From Impatiens glandulifera (lineage: Eukaryota; Streptophyta; Magnoliopsida; Ericales; Balsaminaceae): DNA of 64,000 nt. Both the position numbers and the translations under genes were made by a program. The notes under the pieces are model-generated. The model was not told the DNA's origin. It saw only the letters and a program-made list of their open reading frames with translations, and did not search any database. Positions 28,277 to 38,689 of the stretch are shown here, piece by piece; position 1 is the stretch's first letter, and each line of letters begins with the position of its first letter. The DNA lies in the NCBI RefSeq assembly GCF_907164915.1, contig NC_061863.1:67075364-67139363 (forward strand). Direction: 5' to 3'.

Positions 28277-29650
28277 ATGGATGCTCTCTTGAGGCAAACA
28301 AGGTAATCTAATCAATCAATCAATCTATTTCGACCAAAGAAAGAAAGAAAGAAAAGGAGAGAAATACTAACCAACTTTTGTATAGAGTGAGATTTTCTGG
28401 TTTAGGACAAGAGACTACTATTAAGGAAGTGACAAACAGCAACAGAGAAAGAAGAATACCACCCCAGAAAACGCAATCCTTCAAAGGAGGTAATTATTAG
28501 TAAGATCTACACAATTGACTTTTAAAAAAATGTTTAAAGAATCTTGTAACTTTTTTTTACAGAGAAGAAGAGATCCCAGAATTGGTTTAGCAGACAATTC
28601 TCCAGGGACATGAGTCAGGACGACTATGATGGAGATGATGATCATGAGTACGCAATGGCAGTAGCCGCAACTGCTTTTGCCATCAGTTCTTCAATTAAGG
28701 AACTAACCATTAATAATACTGATGATCAAAGAAAGCCAAGAGAAAGACCACAACAAGATTCAATAACTCGCACATCACAACCTGCCAATAAAGTATCCAG
28801 ACAAAAATCAGGCATGGATTGATCCATGTTTTAAACTCCATTCATTTATATCTACTAAATCAGGCATCATCAACTAATTGTATTTAATATGGATCCTAGG
28901 CGATTTTTCAAGATCTGATACAAAGGAACCAACCAGAAATGTTGGTCAATCTCCATCCTTAAAGAAGAGTCCAACATTTCAGGATAAGAAATCGCCGGTT
29001 GTTCAGAGTCCAAAGTATGAAAGTGAAAATATAAAGCTGAATAGTCCGTTTTCAAAGCAGCTTACGTTTCCAGATAAGAACAACCCTGCAAGTGCAAATC
29101 CTCTACCAACCAAACAGCCTACGTTTCGGGCAACTGGTTCTATAAAAGCAAATGCAGAAGAAACTGAAGCAGATAAGTGGGAGAAAGCTGAAATGATCAA
29201 GATCAAAGAAAAGTACCTCTTCTTATCAAAATACATATGCAATTAGTTCCTTCCTGTATGATGACTATATATGGTACCAATTTTAAACATTTCAGGTATG
29301 CAAGTATGAAAAACACCATTCTTGACTGGGAGAACAAGAAAAAGGGCAAGGCTAAAAACAAGAAGGAGAGAAATGAGGTATTTGTACATCTTCAAAGCTT
29401 TTAGTCTGACAGGTTATAGGATGTTGACATCCAAGTATTATGTACCTTGATTCAGCAGAGTGAATTGGAGAAAAAAAGATCAAAAGCCATGCAGAAATAC
29501 CGTGAAGAGATCGACAGAATTGAAAAAATTGCAGGAGGAGCAAAGGCTAAAGCAGATGAGAATGAAAGATATGAAAAGGCCAAGGTCAAGAACAAGGCAA
29601 ATAAATTCCGAGAAACTGGAAAACGACCTCCAACTTGTTTCTGTTTCTGA
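28277..29650 (+). CDS. Remorin family protein
   Basis: Six exons: 28277-28302, 28386-28489, 28563-28811, 28900-29212, 29296-29377 and 29456-29650. They join in phase to 322 residues. The long N-terminal half is Ser/Pro/Lys-rich and disordered. The remorin C domain (about residues 205-315) starts ADKWEKAEMIKIKEKYASM and continues through a coiled coil (LEKKRSKAMQKYREEIDRIE). The end PPTCFCF is a remorin membrane anchor with two cysteines for S-acylation. These proteins mark plasma-membrane nanodomains. Exon 3 must leave through a GC donor (TCAG/GCATGG), because no GT fits the phase; the alternative is a stop after SGMD. Exon 6 has a tandem acceptor (CAGCAG) that adds or drops one Gln. Confidence 0.85.
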
Positions 29651-29936
29651 ATGTCTTCTGCAAAGAGAAAAAACTGAAACTGCAAATTGTTAAAAAAAAT
29701 CAAATAATAAGTTAATACTTATGTTGTATAGACTTACAATGTATGTTGTACCTTTGCATAATTTGTAATAAAAAGAATGTTCTTATTTGAAACGACTTAT
29801 GAAAGTCCAGCAGTGTGTGAAATTCATACATGACAAAAGACTTCAAGAAAAGATGATATACATCCTCAAATAAAGCTACAATATTATTATTGCATGAATC
29901 AATCAATATAAGCATTCTGCTGAATGAAGACTGAAT

Positions 29937-30692
29937 TCAGCTGGCAATTTCTCTTACCAGCCAATCCAAACAAGGGTATGCAAAATACAACACCAGAAAA
30001 GAAGGCAAGGCAACAACAGCCGTGATTATCAAGTACAAGACTAAGATGGTCGCACTAGCAGGCAACACGAAAATAACAATAAACAGAAACCCGATAATCA
30101 AAGGGAACTTTCTAGTGAACTGAATCAAGATATCCAACGACTTTGGGATCAAAAGATTCGGTCTTTCCCTGTTGCGAATATTATTCATGCGGATGGCACT
30201 GTTCATGTTTGGTCCAGAACTAGCTGTACGATGAGGAAATGAGACCCTTCTGAGATTAGTGTTGCCAACTTGGCTTCCATGTGTTGGAGACTTGGATCTG
30301 TCGCCATGTAAGCTCTCAATCATCCATAGGAGAAAGAAATTCTTTCTTGGAAATCTGAGATTTCCACTGTGAACCAAGCGCAAAGATAGTAAATGGCACC
30401 AGGGGCATGAAATGAAGAATGGAACTTGGATATGTTGATTGGAGAATTTCAAGGCAGCCCAATTAAGCCCAAGGACACAGTTTTTACACAAGGTATGACC
30501 ACACCATAAGACATAAGGCACGTTCTCAACAATGTTAAAGGATTCCCAGCATATTGGGCATTCCAATCCATCTTCAGAATTAACATTTGAACAACTGTCA
30601 TCATCTGAGAATTCTGAAGAAGCTCCACCGAGATTAACAGAGCTTTTCTTCCTTCCGAAGTTTACAACAGCATTGGAGAAAGAGCTCCACAT
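29937..30692 (-). CDS. RING-finger membrane protein, predicted E3 ubiquitin ligase
   Basis: A single coding exon from the ATG at 30692 gives 251 residues (MWSSFSNAVVNFGRKK start). A 30-codon extension upstream begins with TTG and was discounted. The RING is at about residues 43-102: CPICWESF, then VLWCGHTLCKNCVLG, with a long loop before the last pair SCPWC. Two hydrophobic stretches near the end (FPLIIGFLFIVIFVLPASA and ILVLYLIITAVVALPSFLVL) should be membrane helices, which puts the RING in the cytosol. It is like the At1g69330/At3g47160 group as I recall it. The 3' end faces the remorin gene 286 bases away. Substrates are unknown. Confidence 0.88.
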   Translation of the reverse strand: MWSSFSNAVVNFGRKKSSVNLGGASSEFSDDDSCSNVNSEDGLECPICWESFNIVENVPYVLWCGHTLCKNCVLGLNWAALKFSNQHIQVPFFISCPWCHLLSLRLVHSGNLRFPRKNFFLLWMIESLHGDRSKSPTHGSQVGNTNLRRVSFPHRTASSGPNMNSAIRMNNIRNRERPNLLIPKSLDILIQFTRKFPLIIGFLFIVIFVLPASATILVLYLIITAVVALPSFLVLYFAYPCLDWLVREIAS

Positions 30693-31240
30693 GATAGTAA
30701 GGAAGGAAACAAACTGCAAGAACGAACCCACCAAATCATAAACGATGCTAAGTATTGAATATGAACAATTTCTCAAGCACAAGATGAAGAAACCTAAAGA
30801 GGGTATTTTTCGAAATTGAAAACATTGAGATGCTTCTAATCGATTATCCAGATATATGTTAACTGGAAAAACAAAGATGCGGAATTTTATCTCATAAATT
30901 ATGCAATGTAATATCTACAATATCACTGTATAGACCTCCACAGGTTCACATCAGCAACAATCATAACCCAGATCAGTCGAATTGTGAGCTAACAACTCAC
31001 ATGCATGTAACCCAACATATATGAACACATTTGTCATGTATAAATACTTTACGGATTGCGGAGAATTTTGAAACAAAACGATCTTACTCTGTTCAATAGC
31101 AGCAACTGCGATGAGAAGAAGAATGTGAAGATGCTAGAGATTACACTTTCTCTCTCTATCTCTCTCTGGCCGTACAGTGAGGAGGAAGAATAGGGCACAA
31201 CGGAGACGGCGTAGCAGATCGCCGGGATCGGATCTATTTA
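30693..31240 (-). promoter_or_regulatory. 5' leader of the RING gene
   Basis: On the minus strand the leader runs from about 31230, through a GAGAGAGAGA stretch (31143-31168), down to the ATG at 30692. It is long and likely holds one or more introns. The precise exon limits were not settled. Confidence 0.4.
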
Positions 31241-31350
31241 TAATCTACTATTTTATTTTTATTTTTCATTAATCTTTCAAATTCCACATACATGTAAAAC
31301 ATTTTGGTATCATCATGATAAAATAACATTTATATTTCCTTAGTTAATTT

Positions 31351-31698
31351 GTTAGAAAATTGGATGTCATGACTCTAATAATTAACTTAAATGCGCCTAA
31401 TAAATATTATGTAAATAACCGTATCCTATTTTTCGGACAAAAATATCCTGGTCGTGCAACGTGAAGTTGTGCGTTACACAACGGAACCCTAATTCGTCGA
31501 GTGTGTTATCGCGAGACGCGACTGTGTTTTCGCGAGACGCGTCCGTGTCGTCGCGCGACGTGACCATCATCGCGCCGCGTTACGCGACGAAGTATTTTTG
31601 TCCGAAAAATAGGAAATGATCATTTGCGCAATTTTTATTAGGCGCCGGTCATTTACGCAAATAAAATAATTACTATGGTCATTTTACCAAATTTCCCA
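31351..31698. mobile_element. Fold-back element with TCGCGAGACGC motifs, copy A
   Basis: Arms GCGCCTAATAAATATTATG plus CCTATTTTTCGGACAAAA and their reverse complements (TTTTGTCCGAAAAATAGG, TTATTAGGCGC) bracket a GC-rich centre. The outer ends also pair. The centre holds TCGCGAGACGCG twice (near 31510 and 31531) and TCGCGCGACG. It lies about 110 bases upstream of the RING gene leader. Confidence 0.75.
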
Positions 31699-31723
31699 AT
31701 TTATTAGATCTCTTATAAAATAG

Positions 31724-32180
31724 GGATGGTAATTAGGCGGTTCGGAACAAGGATGTATTTACCATCCCGTCCCGTTTTTATTTCATATATTTTTTTACTA
31801 CCATCCCTGCCTAATTCGGTTTCGGAGATTCCTCGCGGGGCACCGTTTATATACAATATATTCAAAAATAAATAAAAATTTTATATAAACAGATTTTTTA
31901 ATATAATATATATTATAATATATTAAAAAATTATATTATTATAAAAAATAAATTTAAAACTCTTATAAAATATAATAAATATATATATATATATTAGTGA
32001 TTTTATATATTTAATTGTGTTGTTAGTGTTCGGGACATAATCGGTATGGAATCGGAATGGTTCGGAGCGAGGAACACAAATACCAACCCAGTCAACTACC
32101 GATCAAACTGGAGAAAAACCGTTCTAAACAAGACAATTCAATTCGGTTACCGCGGAGCGATTTTAAATTATCATCCTTAC
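31724..32180 (+). mobile_element. Small TIR element, copy 2
   Basis: It starts AGGGATGGTAATTAGGCGG and ends CGATTTTAAATTATCATCCTT, imperfect inverted ends. It matches the copy at 20996-21347 in the opposite orientation and begins 26 bases after fold-back copy A. Confidence 0.7.
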
Positions 32181-32340
32181 TTACTTGTAAATTTAAGTTA
32201 TATGTTAAAGAAAAAACAAAATTGTTACATTAATCTCACCATAAATCATAATTGATGTATTTTTTATTTTCTCCTTTATTAGTATAATTATTTATTTTAG
32301 AGGAGGCAGTTGATAGACAAATAAATAAATAAATGTGGAC

Positions 32341-32669
32341 TTAACAATTAAAGAAACACATGCATTTGATATGAAAACCAACAAAATCACCCGCACATCT
32401 TCCGTGATAGCGACGTTCTTGTCTAATGCAATGACTATGACAATGCGAATGAGAGAAACATGGACCTTGAAATGTTCTGCTCCGAACTTTGCAAAGATTT
32501 ACTAACATTCCTCCAACACTTTTCTCTCCAACACTTTTCTCTGCAAAAACAATCGACCATTACAAATTTTATTATGATTTTTCAACCTTATCCTTATTAT
32601 ATCAATTATGAACTTACCCGGAAGGATGATAAGTCCTAAAAATAATACAAGACAAACAAATTTATCCAT
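32341..32669 (-). CDS. Plant defensin (small cysteine-rich antimicrobial peptide)
   Basis: Two short exons, 32669-32618 and 32540-32341, join in phase across a 77-base intron to 83 residues. Exon 1 is a signal peptide (MDKFVCLVLFLGLIILP), and the intron sits where defensin genes normally have it. The mature part has the eight-cysteine pattern C-x10-C-x5-C-x3-C-x10-C-x10-C-x-C-x3-C. It starts LCKVRSRTFQGPC and ends KCMCFFNC, with GRC before the fifth spacer. This is the cysteine-stabilised alpha-beta fold. The loop between the fourth and fifth cysteines is basic and His-rich. The gene has a TATA-like box upstream. An exact duplication (AGAAAAGTGTTGG, twice) sits at the start of exon 2. The peptide should be secreted; its activity is unknown. 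Confidence 0.88.
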
Positions 32670-32745
32670 GTTAATCAATAATAATATGTTAATTTATTTT
32701 GATGATATAAGTTTAATATGATGAGTATATTCAAGAATGAGAGAT

Positions 32746-32755
32746 CTATTTAAAG
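32746..32755 (-). promoter_or_regulatory. TATA-like box of the defensin gene
   Basis: On the minus strand CTTTAAATAG lies about 77-86 bases upstream of the ATG at 32669, leaving a leader of about 50 bases. Confidence 0.5.
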
Positions 32756-33496
32756 GGGAGGAGAATTGAAGATTTAATATAAATATTAAAACAGATTCTC
32801 CCAATCCAAAACAGATTTCACCAATATTTAATCTCAATTCAAAAAAAACTTTACAAACTTAAAAAAATATGGTAACGGATTAAGTTTAAGTATATAACCC
32901 GCAAACACACTTAATCAGACGCAAAATTTGTCATCTGACGGGTTTAAACCCATGAACTTAAAGTTAATATTCACGTCTTATAGCCGCTATACTAGAATTA
33001 AAGCACTTTTACATACTAATCTTATAAACTTCCTACTTAAGCACTAAGGTCCTGTTTATTGAGATATTTGATCAATGCTATTATGTCATTAAATTAAATT
33101 ATTTAATAATTTTATTTTTCTATATTTTTAAGATGATTTCAAAAGTAAAATAACAAATAAATAAAATGGTAGTTTTGTTAATTTTCACAAACTACGTCAT
33201 GTCAAAATTTACTATAATTAATTTGATTTGAATTAATCTAATATTAATAAAGTCGAAAATAAAAAACATGTTAAACTAAAATAAGGCCATTTTTATAAAA
33301 AAAGAAAAAAAAAAAAAAGGAAGAAGAAGAAGGAACTAGATAGTGATATTTTTATATATAGACACCCATTTGATTTTTTTATTTTTTCCTAAGTGAAACC
33401 AATAATTTTATTTTGTTTTTACAAATTTTAAATGTTCATATATAATGTGTTATTTTTATTTTAGAAATAGATTAGGAAAATAAAAATAAAAAAATG

Positions 33497-33497
<1 letters not shown>

Positions 33498-33544
<47 letters not shown>

Positions 33545-33553
33545 ATATATATA
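33498..33553. repeat. AT microsatellite
   Basis: About 28 AT units, broken by one TTTA. Confidence 0.95.
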
Positions 33554-33866
33554 TGAGTAGGATGCAATTTCAAGACTAAGAAAGAATTTTGTAGTTCCAA
33601 TATCTTTGATTTTAAATTTAGAATTGATAGTTCTAAGATTGGGATATGTTCAATATTATTTTCCAGCTATTAATTAACCTATCATCAACATAAATAAGTA
33701 ATACAATTATAAATTTATTAGAATATGTAATGTATAAATAGTTCAACTTTGTTAAGTCACAATATTTTATCAAAGACATTATCTAGATACTTGCTCAAGT
33801 CCATATTGTTTTTTTTTTTGGTTTACCAACTTTGTGTTTAGATTCACATTCTAAACCATCTGAATT

Positions 33867-33871
<5 letters not shown>

Positions 33872-33940
<69 letters not shown>
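33872..33940. repeat. AT microsatellite
   Basis: About 34 uninterrupted AT units. Confidence 0.95.
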
Positions 33941-33942
<2 letters not shown>

Positions 33943-34019
33943 CAAAATTACATGAAGAAATGCTTTTTGATATTGATTTGATATAAAAAAACATATTTAA
34001 AGAGGTGGTGAAGTTATTA

Positions 34020-34925
34020 ATAAAATTAGGAAGATTTTCGTGTGATGTATACGGATAAAAATATAATTAAAATAAATTTAATAAAAAAATAATATGTATT
34101 CAATATTTAAAATTTTAATAAATTAAAAATAATATATTAAAATAAATAATAAAACGTTCTCATTTTAGCTATTAAATTGATTTCGATAAAACAACTTATT
34201 TTCTCACATATCTCATCACATATTTTTTTCCGAATGAAGCTCTCATCTCGTGACCTTACACTTTCACTTTGGTCAATCAAATATTTGATTCATATTTTTT
34301 AATACTTAACATCGTGACCTCACACTTTGATCAATCAATATATATGATTCATATTTTATTAACCACTTTCAATTGATATCGGTCTATTATTCATCGGCAA
34401 ATCACATCTCAATTATAATTGGTTAAAAGGTTGTACTTGTTTTGTTAGGTTGCAAGTTTGAAACATACATATATAATTTTTAGTTTTATTTTTAACCGTT
34501 TTAAGTTTATGGGCGAGTCAACCTACAATCCGACCCAAGTATCCATTACTCTCACATATATATTCAAATTAAGCACAACTTTCGACCCGACAATTTGGAC
34601 ACTTTAAAAGTGAAGCATCATTATATATATATATATAGATTAGTTAGTTAAAAAGTTGAACTTACTCGAGTTCATCTAATTTGGTGTTGAATTTAAAATA
34701 TAAAATTAGCCTAGTTGGTTAAAGGGTTGTACTTATTTTTGTTAGGTTACAAGTTTGAAACATACATATAACATTTTTAATTTTTTTTAACCGTTTTAAG
34801 TTTATGGACGGGTCAACCCACAATCCGACCCAAGTATCAATTTACTTTCACATATATATTCAAATTAATCACAACTCTCGACCCGACAATTCAGATATTT
34901 TAAAAATTAAGCATCATTATATATA
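34020..34925 (+). repeat. Dispersed repeat, SINE-like, tandem copies 2 and 3
   Basis: Two units in the same orientation (about 34400-34622 and 34655-34925) share AATTTAAAATATAAAATTAG, TTGGTTAAAGGGTTGTACTT, ACCGTTTTAAGTTTATGG, the CAATCCGACCCAAGTATC block and AAGCATCATTATATATA with one another. They also match the copy at 19271-19530. In unit 3 TAGCCTAGTTGGTTAA followed 30-odd bases later by ACAAGTTTGAAAC fits pol III A and B boxes. The 5' marker GATGTATACGGATAAAA (34044) is set apart from unit 2 by about 340 bases. Confidence 0.7.
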
Positions 34926-35628
34926 GGAAAAAACTCATTTAGACATATGTACTTATATAACTAACTCATTCATACGTATATTTATAGATGTTCATATAGC
35001 CTTTTATAGATGTTCATATAGCCTTTATTATTAATCAGAGTTAAATTTTTTTATATATTTATTAATTAAATATTAATATATTTTTTTTCTCGTTCTTTTT
35101 CATTAATTAAACCATTTAATTTTTTTATTATTTTCATATTAGTTTCTCTTTTTTTATTTCATCTTTTATTTTATTAACTTTTATTTCTTTTAATCCTTAA
35201 ATTCTCATTTTGAATAAATTTTAACAATTTATTTATGTATTTTAAGTTTTACTTTAATAATTTTATGTAGGATTTCTTTCTTATTTAATTCAATATGAAC
35301 AAAAATGAAATTAATAATTTTTAACTTTTTTTTATTTTATTTTATACCTCACTCCTACTTTTGTTACTTTTTTTACTTTGTGGGAACCTAGGGCTAATGA
35401 TTTTGTTTAGAAGAACTATCACAATTTTACATTATTTAGTTTGCGATGTTTATAACGTAAGATTTTGTAAGGTCTACAGTTGCAGAACGTCTACGATAAA
35501 AGTCATTACCGGAATCTTGATTGTGATGTCAATACATAATTGGTGTGATTTATTTGAGGACTTTATAAATTTGGAATAAAACTAAATCTTTTGAACCTAA
35601 TTTAGTAGAGACTTCCATTAATGTTATG

Positions 35629-36006
35629 TGTCACGGGCTCGGTCTTTCCATTAACGACCCATGCGATATTAGGTACGATCTTCGAAAGAACGAGTAACTA
35701 GACAGCCTTACTCGAAGCAACCCTCGATACTTATTAGAATTGACACAAGAATTCTAGAAACAAGAGAAAATAAACTCTTACAAAGAATATTAATATTATA
35801 TAACTTGAATGAATACATGGTGCTTTACTAATAATACATTTGAGTATTTATAAGACTCATTGTAGCTACCATATTAATGACGCACTAATTTAGGATATTT
35901 CTTCTAATTGTCAATTAGTGATGCATTAATTGTCTTTAATTGCGGATGGGTATACTTAGACGATTGGACCTTTCATTGAACTAGAAAGATGAGGGCAACT
36001 ATGACA
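35629..36006 (-). mobile_element. Probable solo LTR
   Basis: The stretch is bounded by TGTCA and TGACA and flanked by TATG on both sides. On the minus strand it has a TATA-like CTTATAAATACTC and a downstream region like LTR R/U5 DNA. No internal retroelement sequence adjoins it. The target repeat is only 4 bp, so the exact ends are uncertain. Confidence 0.55.
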
Positions 36007-36129
36007 TATGTCTATGGATAAATATGAGATTTGTTTCGATTTCTCTCTAATTTAGAATTGTATGTATTTTTTTTTAGCATTTCCACACAATTAGGTGTAT
36101 CCAATAATAAACCTAACTCATTTGTATTT

Positions 36130-36300
36130 TATGATTTTATTTTATAATTTTTATTAGAAAAAATGGTTGGTTAAAAAAATAAAATAATTTATCTCTTTAC
36201 TTTTATTCCTCACACTTTTTACAATAATTTCCAACAAATGAAGTGATGTCACGTTATTCTCTCCTCCAAAATTTTAAAATCTCTTTAAAATAATAATCAT
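36130..36300. mobile_element. Decayed relative of the Mutator-like MITE at 54.4 kb
   Basis: GGTTGGTTAAAAAAATAAAATAA, then CTTTACTTTTATTCCTCACAC, CCAACAAATGAAGTGATGTC and ACGTTATTCTCTCCTCCAAA follow the order of the MITE core and right arm (CCAACCAATGATAGTGATGC, ACGTCATTCCCTCACCAAAT). The left arm is not recognisable. Confidence 0.5.
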
Positions 36301-36882
36301 GTATACACCATTAGTGTTGAAACTATTTTCTTAATATAAATATACGATGGTTTAAATAACTATTTGTAAAAAAAAAAAAAAAAAAAAATATTTGAGAGAA
36401 AATCTGGGTTCGTTCAATTATGGTGGTATACATACTCTATTTGAATTTATACACGAAGTATTAACTGCTGTTATAGTTTATAAAGGTTTTTAATTTATTT
36501 TCTTCTATAATAATGTAAATTTTCATATATTATAATATATATTAAATTCTTTTATATAATTTTGTTTAAAAGTAACTTTTTTTTTTTTTTAGATTATGGT
36601 ATAATAAACAATAGTGTATCATGAAGATTTTATGAACGAGTATAATGAGACCGATAGTAAATAAATTCATAAATTCAAATAATTGAACCTTAAAATCTTT
36701 ATATGTAACATTTAAAAAAGAAAAAGAAAATCTAAAATTTTAATTATAAAATGTAAAATAATATTATTTATTGATGACTGTAGAAAATTAGCCGCTTGGC
36801 AATATTACAACCAATCATTCTTAAGCTTCTTCTTCTTCTTTTTCTTGTCTCTCTGTAATTGCGAACACTGATTGGAAGAGAA

Positions 36883-37686
36883 ATGTCGACTCTGTGTGGT
36901 GGTACTGCTATTATCATGTTTACTTCTTCCTCTTCTTCATTTTCAGTATTATCATCAGCATCAGCATCGCCGGCGACGCCGTCTCGCCTTCCGAACAAGT
37001 CTCATCCTGCCGGAACAAGTACAACAACAACAAGGCGGCTTCTTCTTCAGACGCTTACAGCTTCCATGGTCGCAGTTCCCTTCACCTCCTCCCCCGGTAA
37101 TCTCTCTCTCTCTCTCTATATATATATACCCATTAATTATGCTGCAATGGCAACTCCATCCATAGTTTATAGTTTTGTTTGATCTGGGCAGCTAAAGCAG
37201 GGATTTTATCGGGTTACCCTGGAATTGAATCTGTTCCTGGCCCTGATTTACCATCTATTGAGTTTCTCAATAAATGGAACGGTAATACCTACCTACGCTT
37301 TACTTAATTTGTTTTAAATGATGTTCAGGAAAAAATGAATTAGAATTCTGCCCTTTATTTTCTGTACGTTGTTGTAGATGAGAATCAGAAACTCTATACT
37401 GAAAATGATAAGAGATTCAAGGATTCCCCCATTCTCAAAAAGCTTCTTGAGCAATCAAAGCTCAACAAAGACAAGTAAGTATTAATATATAATCGTTGAT
37501 ATCTTGAATGATCATGAATCATTCATTATATAAGATATTGGCAGGAATAAACAACTAGTTGCTGACAAATACTGCTTAAGAGGAGCAGAATGGGGAGTGG
37601 GAGATTGTTCAGCAGAGGGAATGACACCAGATGAAAGAGATAAGTTCATAGCCATGTTGAAGCAGAAGGTCGGCGAGAAAGACTAG
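36883..37686 (+). CDS. Tat-targeted thylakoid-lumen protein of unknown function
   Basis: Four exons, 36883-37096, 37192-37281, 37378-37474 and 37545-37686, join in phase to 180 residues. The ATG at 36883 is chosen because the frame upstream has only non-ATG starts. The N-terminus is Ser/Thr-rich like a chloroplast transit peptide. It is followed by a twin-arginine lumen signal: TTTTRRLLLQTLTASMVAVP then AKA, with probable cleavage before GILSGYPG. The mature part, about 105 residues, has the conserved-looking blocks GYPGIESVPGPDLPSIEFLN, a charged helix (ENQKLYTENDKRFKDSPIL) and YCLRGAEWGVGDCS with two cysteines that could form a disulfide. I recognise it as a conserved plant protein but cannot give a proven role or name. 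The twin arginine predicts export of a folded protein. Confidence 0.82.
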
Positions 37687-37830
37687 ATCACTTTTTAATT
37701 CCATTTTTTATTCTTTTGTTAAAAGATATAATCTTTAATCTTCATTACCCAAATCAATGCCATTGGATCTGTATTTATTTGTATTTTATATGCCCACTTT
37801 TGAAACTAACTTAAGTTTTCATCCCAATTC

Positions 37831-38152
37831 GGAAATAAATTTGACGGAATGATCCTAGTAACAGGGGTAAATGAGGGGGTGAGGCCCCGGTGACCACTTT
37901 CATATTTTTTTTTTTTACAAAATTGTCCCTGTCGCGAAACGGACGCAACCGGATGCATGCGAAAAGTCCACAATCGAGAGACGCAACCGGTAATCGCGAG
38001 ACCAAATTTTTCAAAAAAAAGAAATTTACGTCTTACGAATGCCGATTGCATCTCACAACAGAGGTAATTTCGTCAAAAAAATAAAAATAGAGTAATCACC
38101 CGCGCATTTAAACTTATGCGTTAGTCACGAGTTCATTTTATCCTATTTCCCT
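37831..38152. mobile_element. Fold-back element with CGCGAGAC motifs, copy B
   Basis: The left arm GGAAATAAATTTGACGGAAT, with ATTGTCCCTGTCGCG, pairs with the right arm ending TTCATTTTATCCTATTTCC. The centre has GACGCAACCGGATGCATGCG, GAGAGACGCAACCGGTAATC and GCGAGACC. It begins 145 bases past the lumen-protein stop codon. Confidence 0.75.
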
Positions 38153-38191
38153 CCAAGACTGGACACAATAAAAATGTTAATAAAATATAGT

Positions 38192-38459
38192 TAAGGTCTT
38201 GTTCTTTTGGTTTTTTTTTAAAAAGTCATCTAAAATTAATTATTAAATCAATTACTTCTCAACAATCACATCACTCATTTAATTAATCAAAATACTAAAA
38301 TATCCTCTATTTTAAATTATTATTTTTTATTTTATTTATATATATCAATACCTTTTAAGTCTTTTTACCAAAAATAATCATTACCTCTTTAAAATCATTA
38401 TCAATCATTACTTTTTTCTGCTCTAAATTTTTTCAAAAACTCGAATCCAAACAAGGCCT
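38192..38459. mobile_element. hAT-like MITE
   Basis: Ends AAGGTCTTGTTC and CCAAACAAGGCCT are imperfect inverted repeats. The interior matches the element at 55003-55257 along its length (CACATCACTCATTTAATTAA, TATCAATACCTTTTAAGTC, ATCATTATCAATCATTACTT). No clear target duplication. Confidence 0.6.
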
Positions 38460-38689
38460 AACATATAATTAAGTTAATTAGACATGAGTTAAATAAAATT
38501 GTAAAAGGAAAAGAAGTTATTGAGAAAGAATTATTGGAGTTGGGAAATTATAAAGTTGCCCTTGGAAAAGACCAAAATGACGGTTCAGAATTGACGCGCG
38601 TCTACTAGAGAGAATTACAGCAATAACGAGGGCAGTTTGGACCAATGGTCAATAACAGACAATTGTATTATTAAGTCTATTTTATTTCT

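Larger units (their letters stand above)
32770..36880. other. Repeat-rich region between the defensin and lumen-protein genes
   Basis: Besides the items listed separately, 33050-33290 has hAT-MITE-like ends (AAGGTCCTGTTTATTG and AATAAGGCCATTTTT). A near duplication (CGTGACCTTACACTTTCACT and CGTGACCTCACACTTTGATC) lies at 34250-34370. A pure A run is at 36369-36388. The plus-strand frame 35361-35579 has no recognisable domain. No gene was found. Confidence 0.5.

Noticed and set aside
30693..30782. Longer RING protein reading from base 30782
   Set aside because: The first codon would be TTG. The first ATG is at 30692 and gives a natural RING-protein start.
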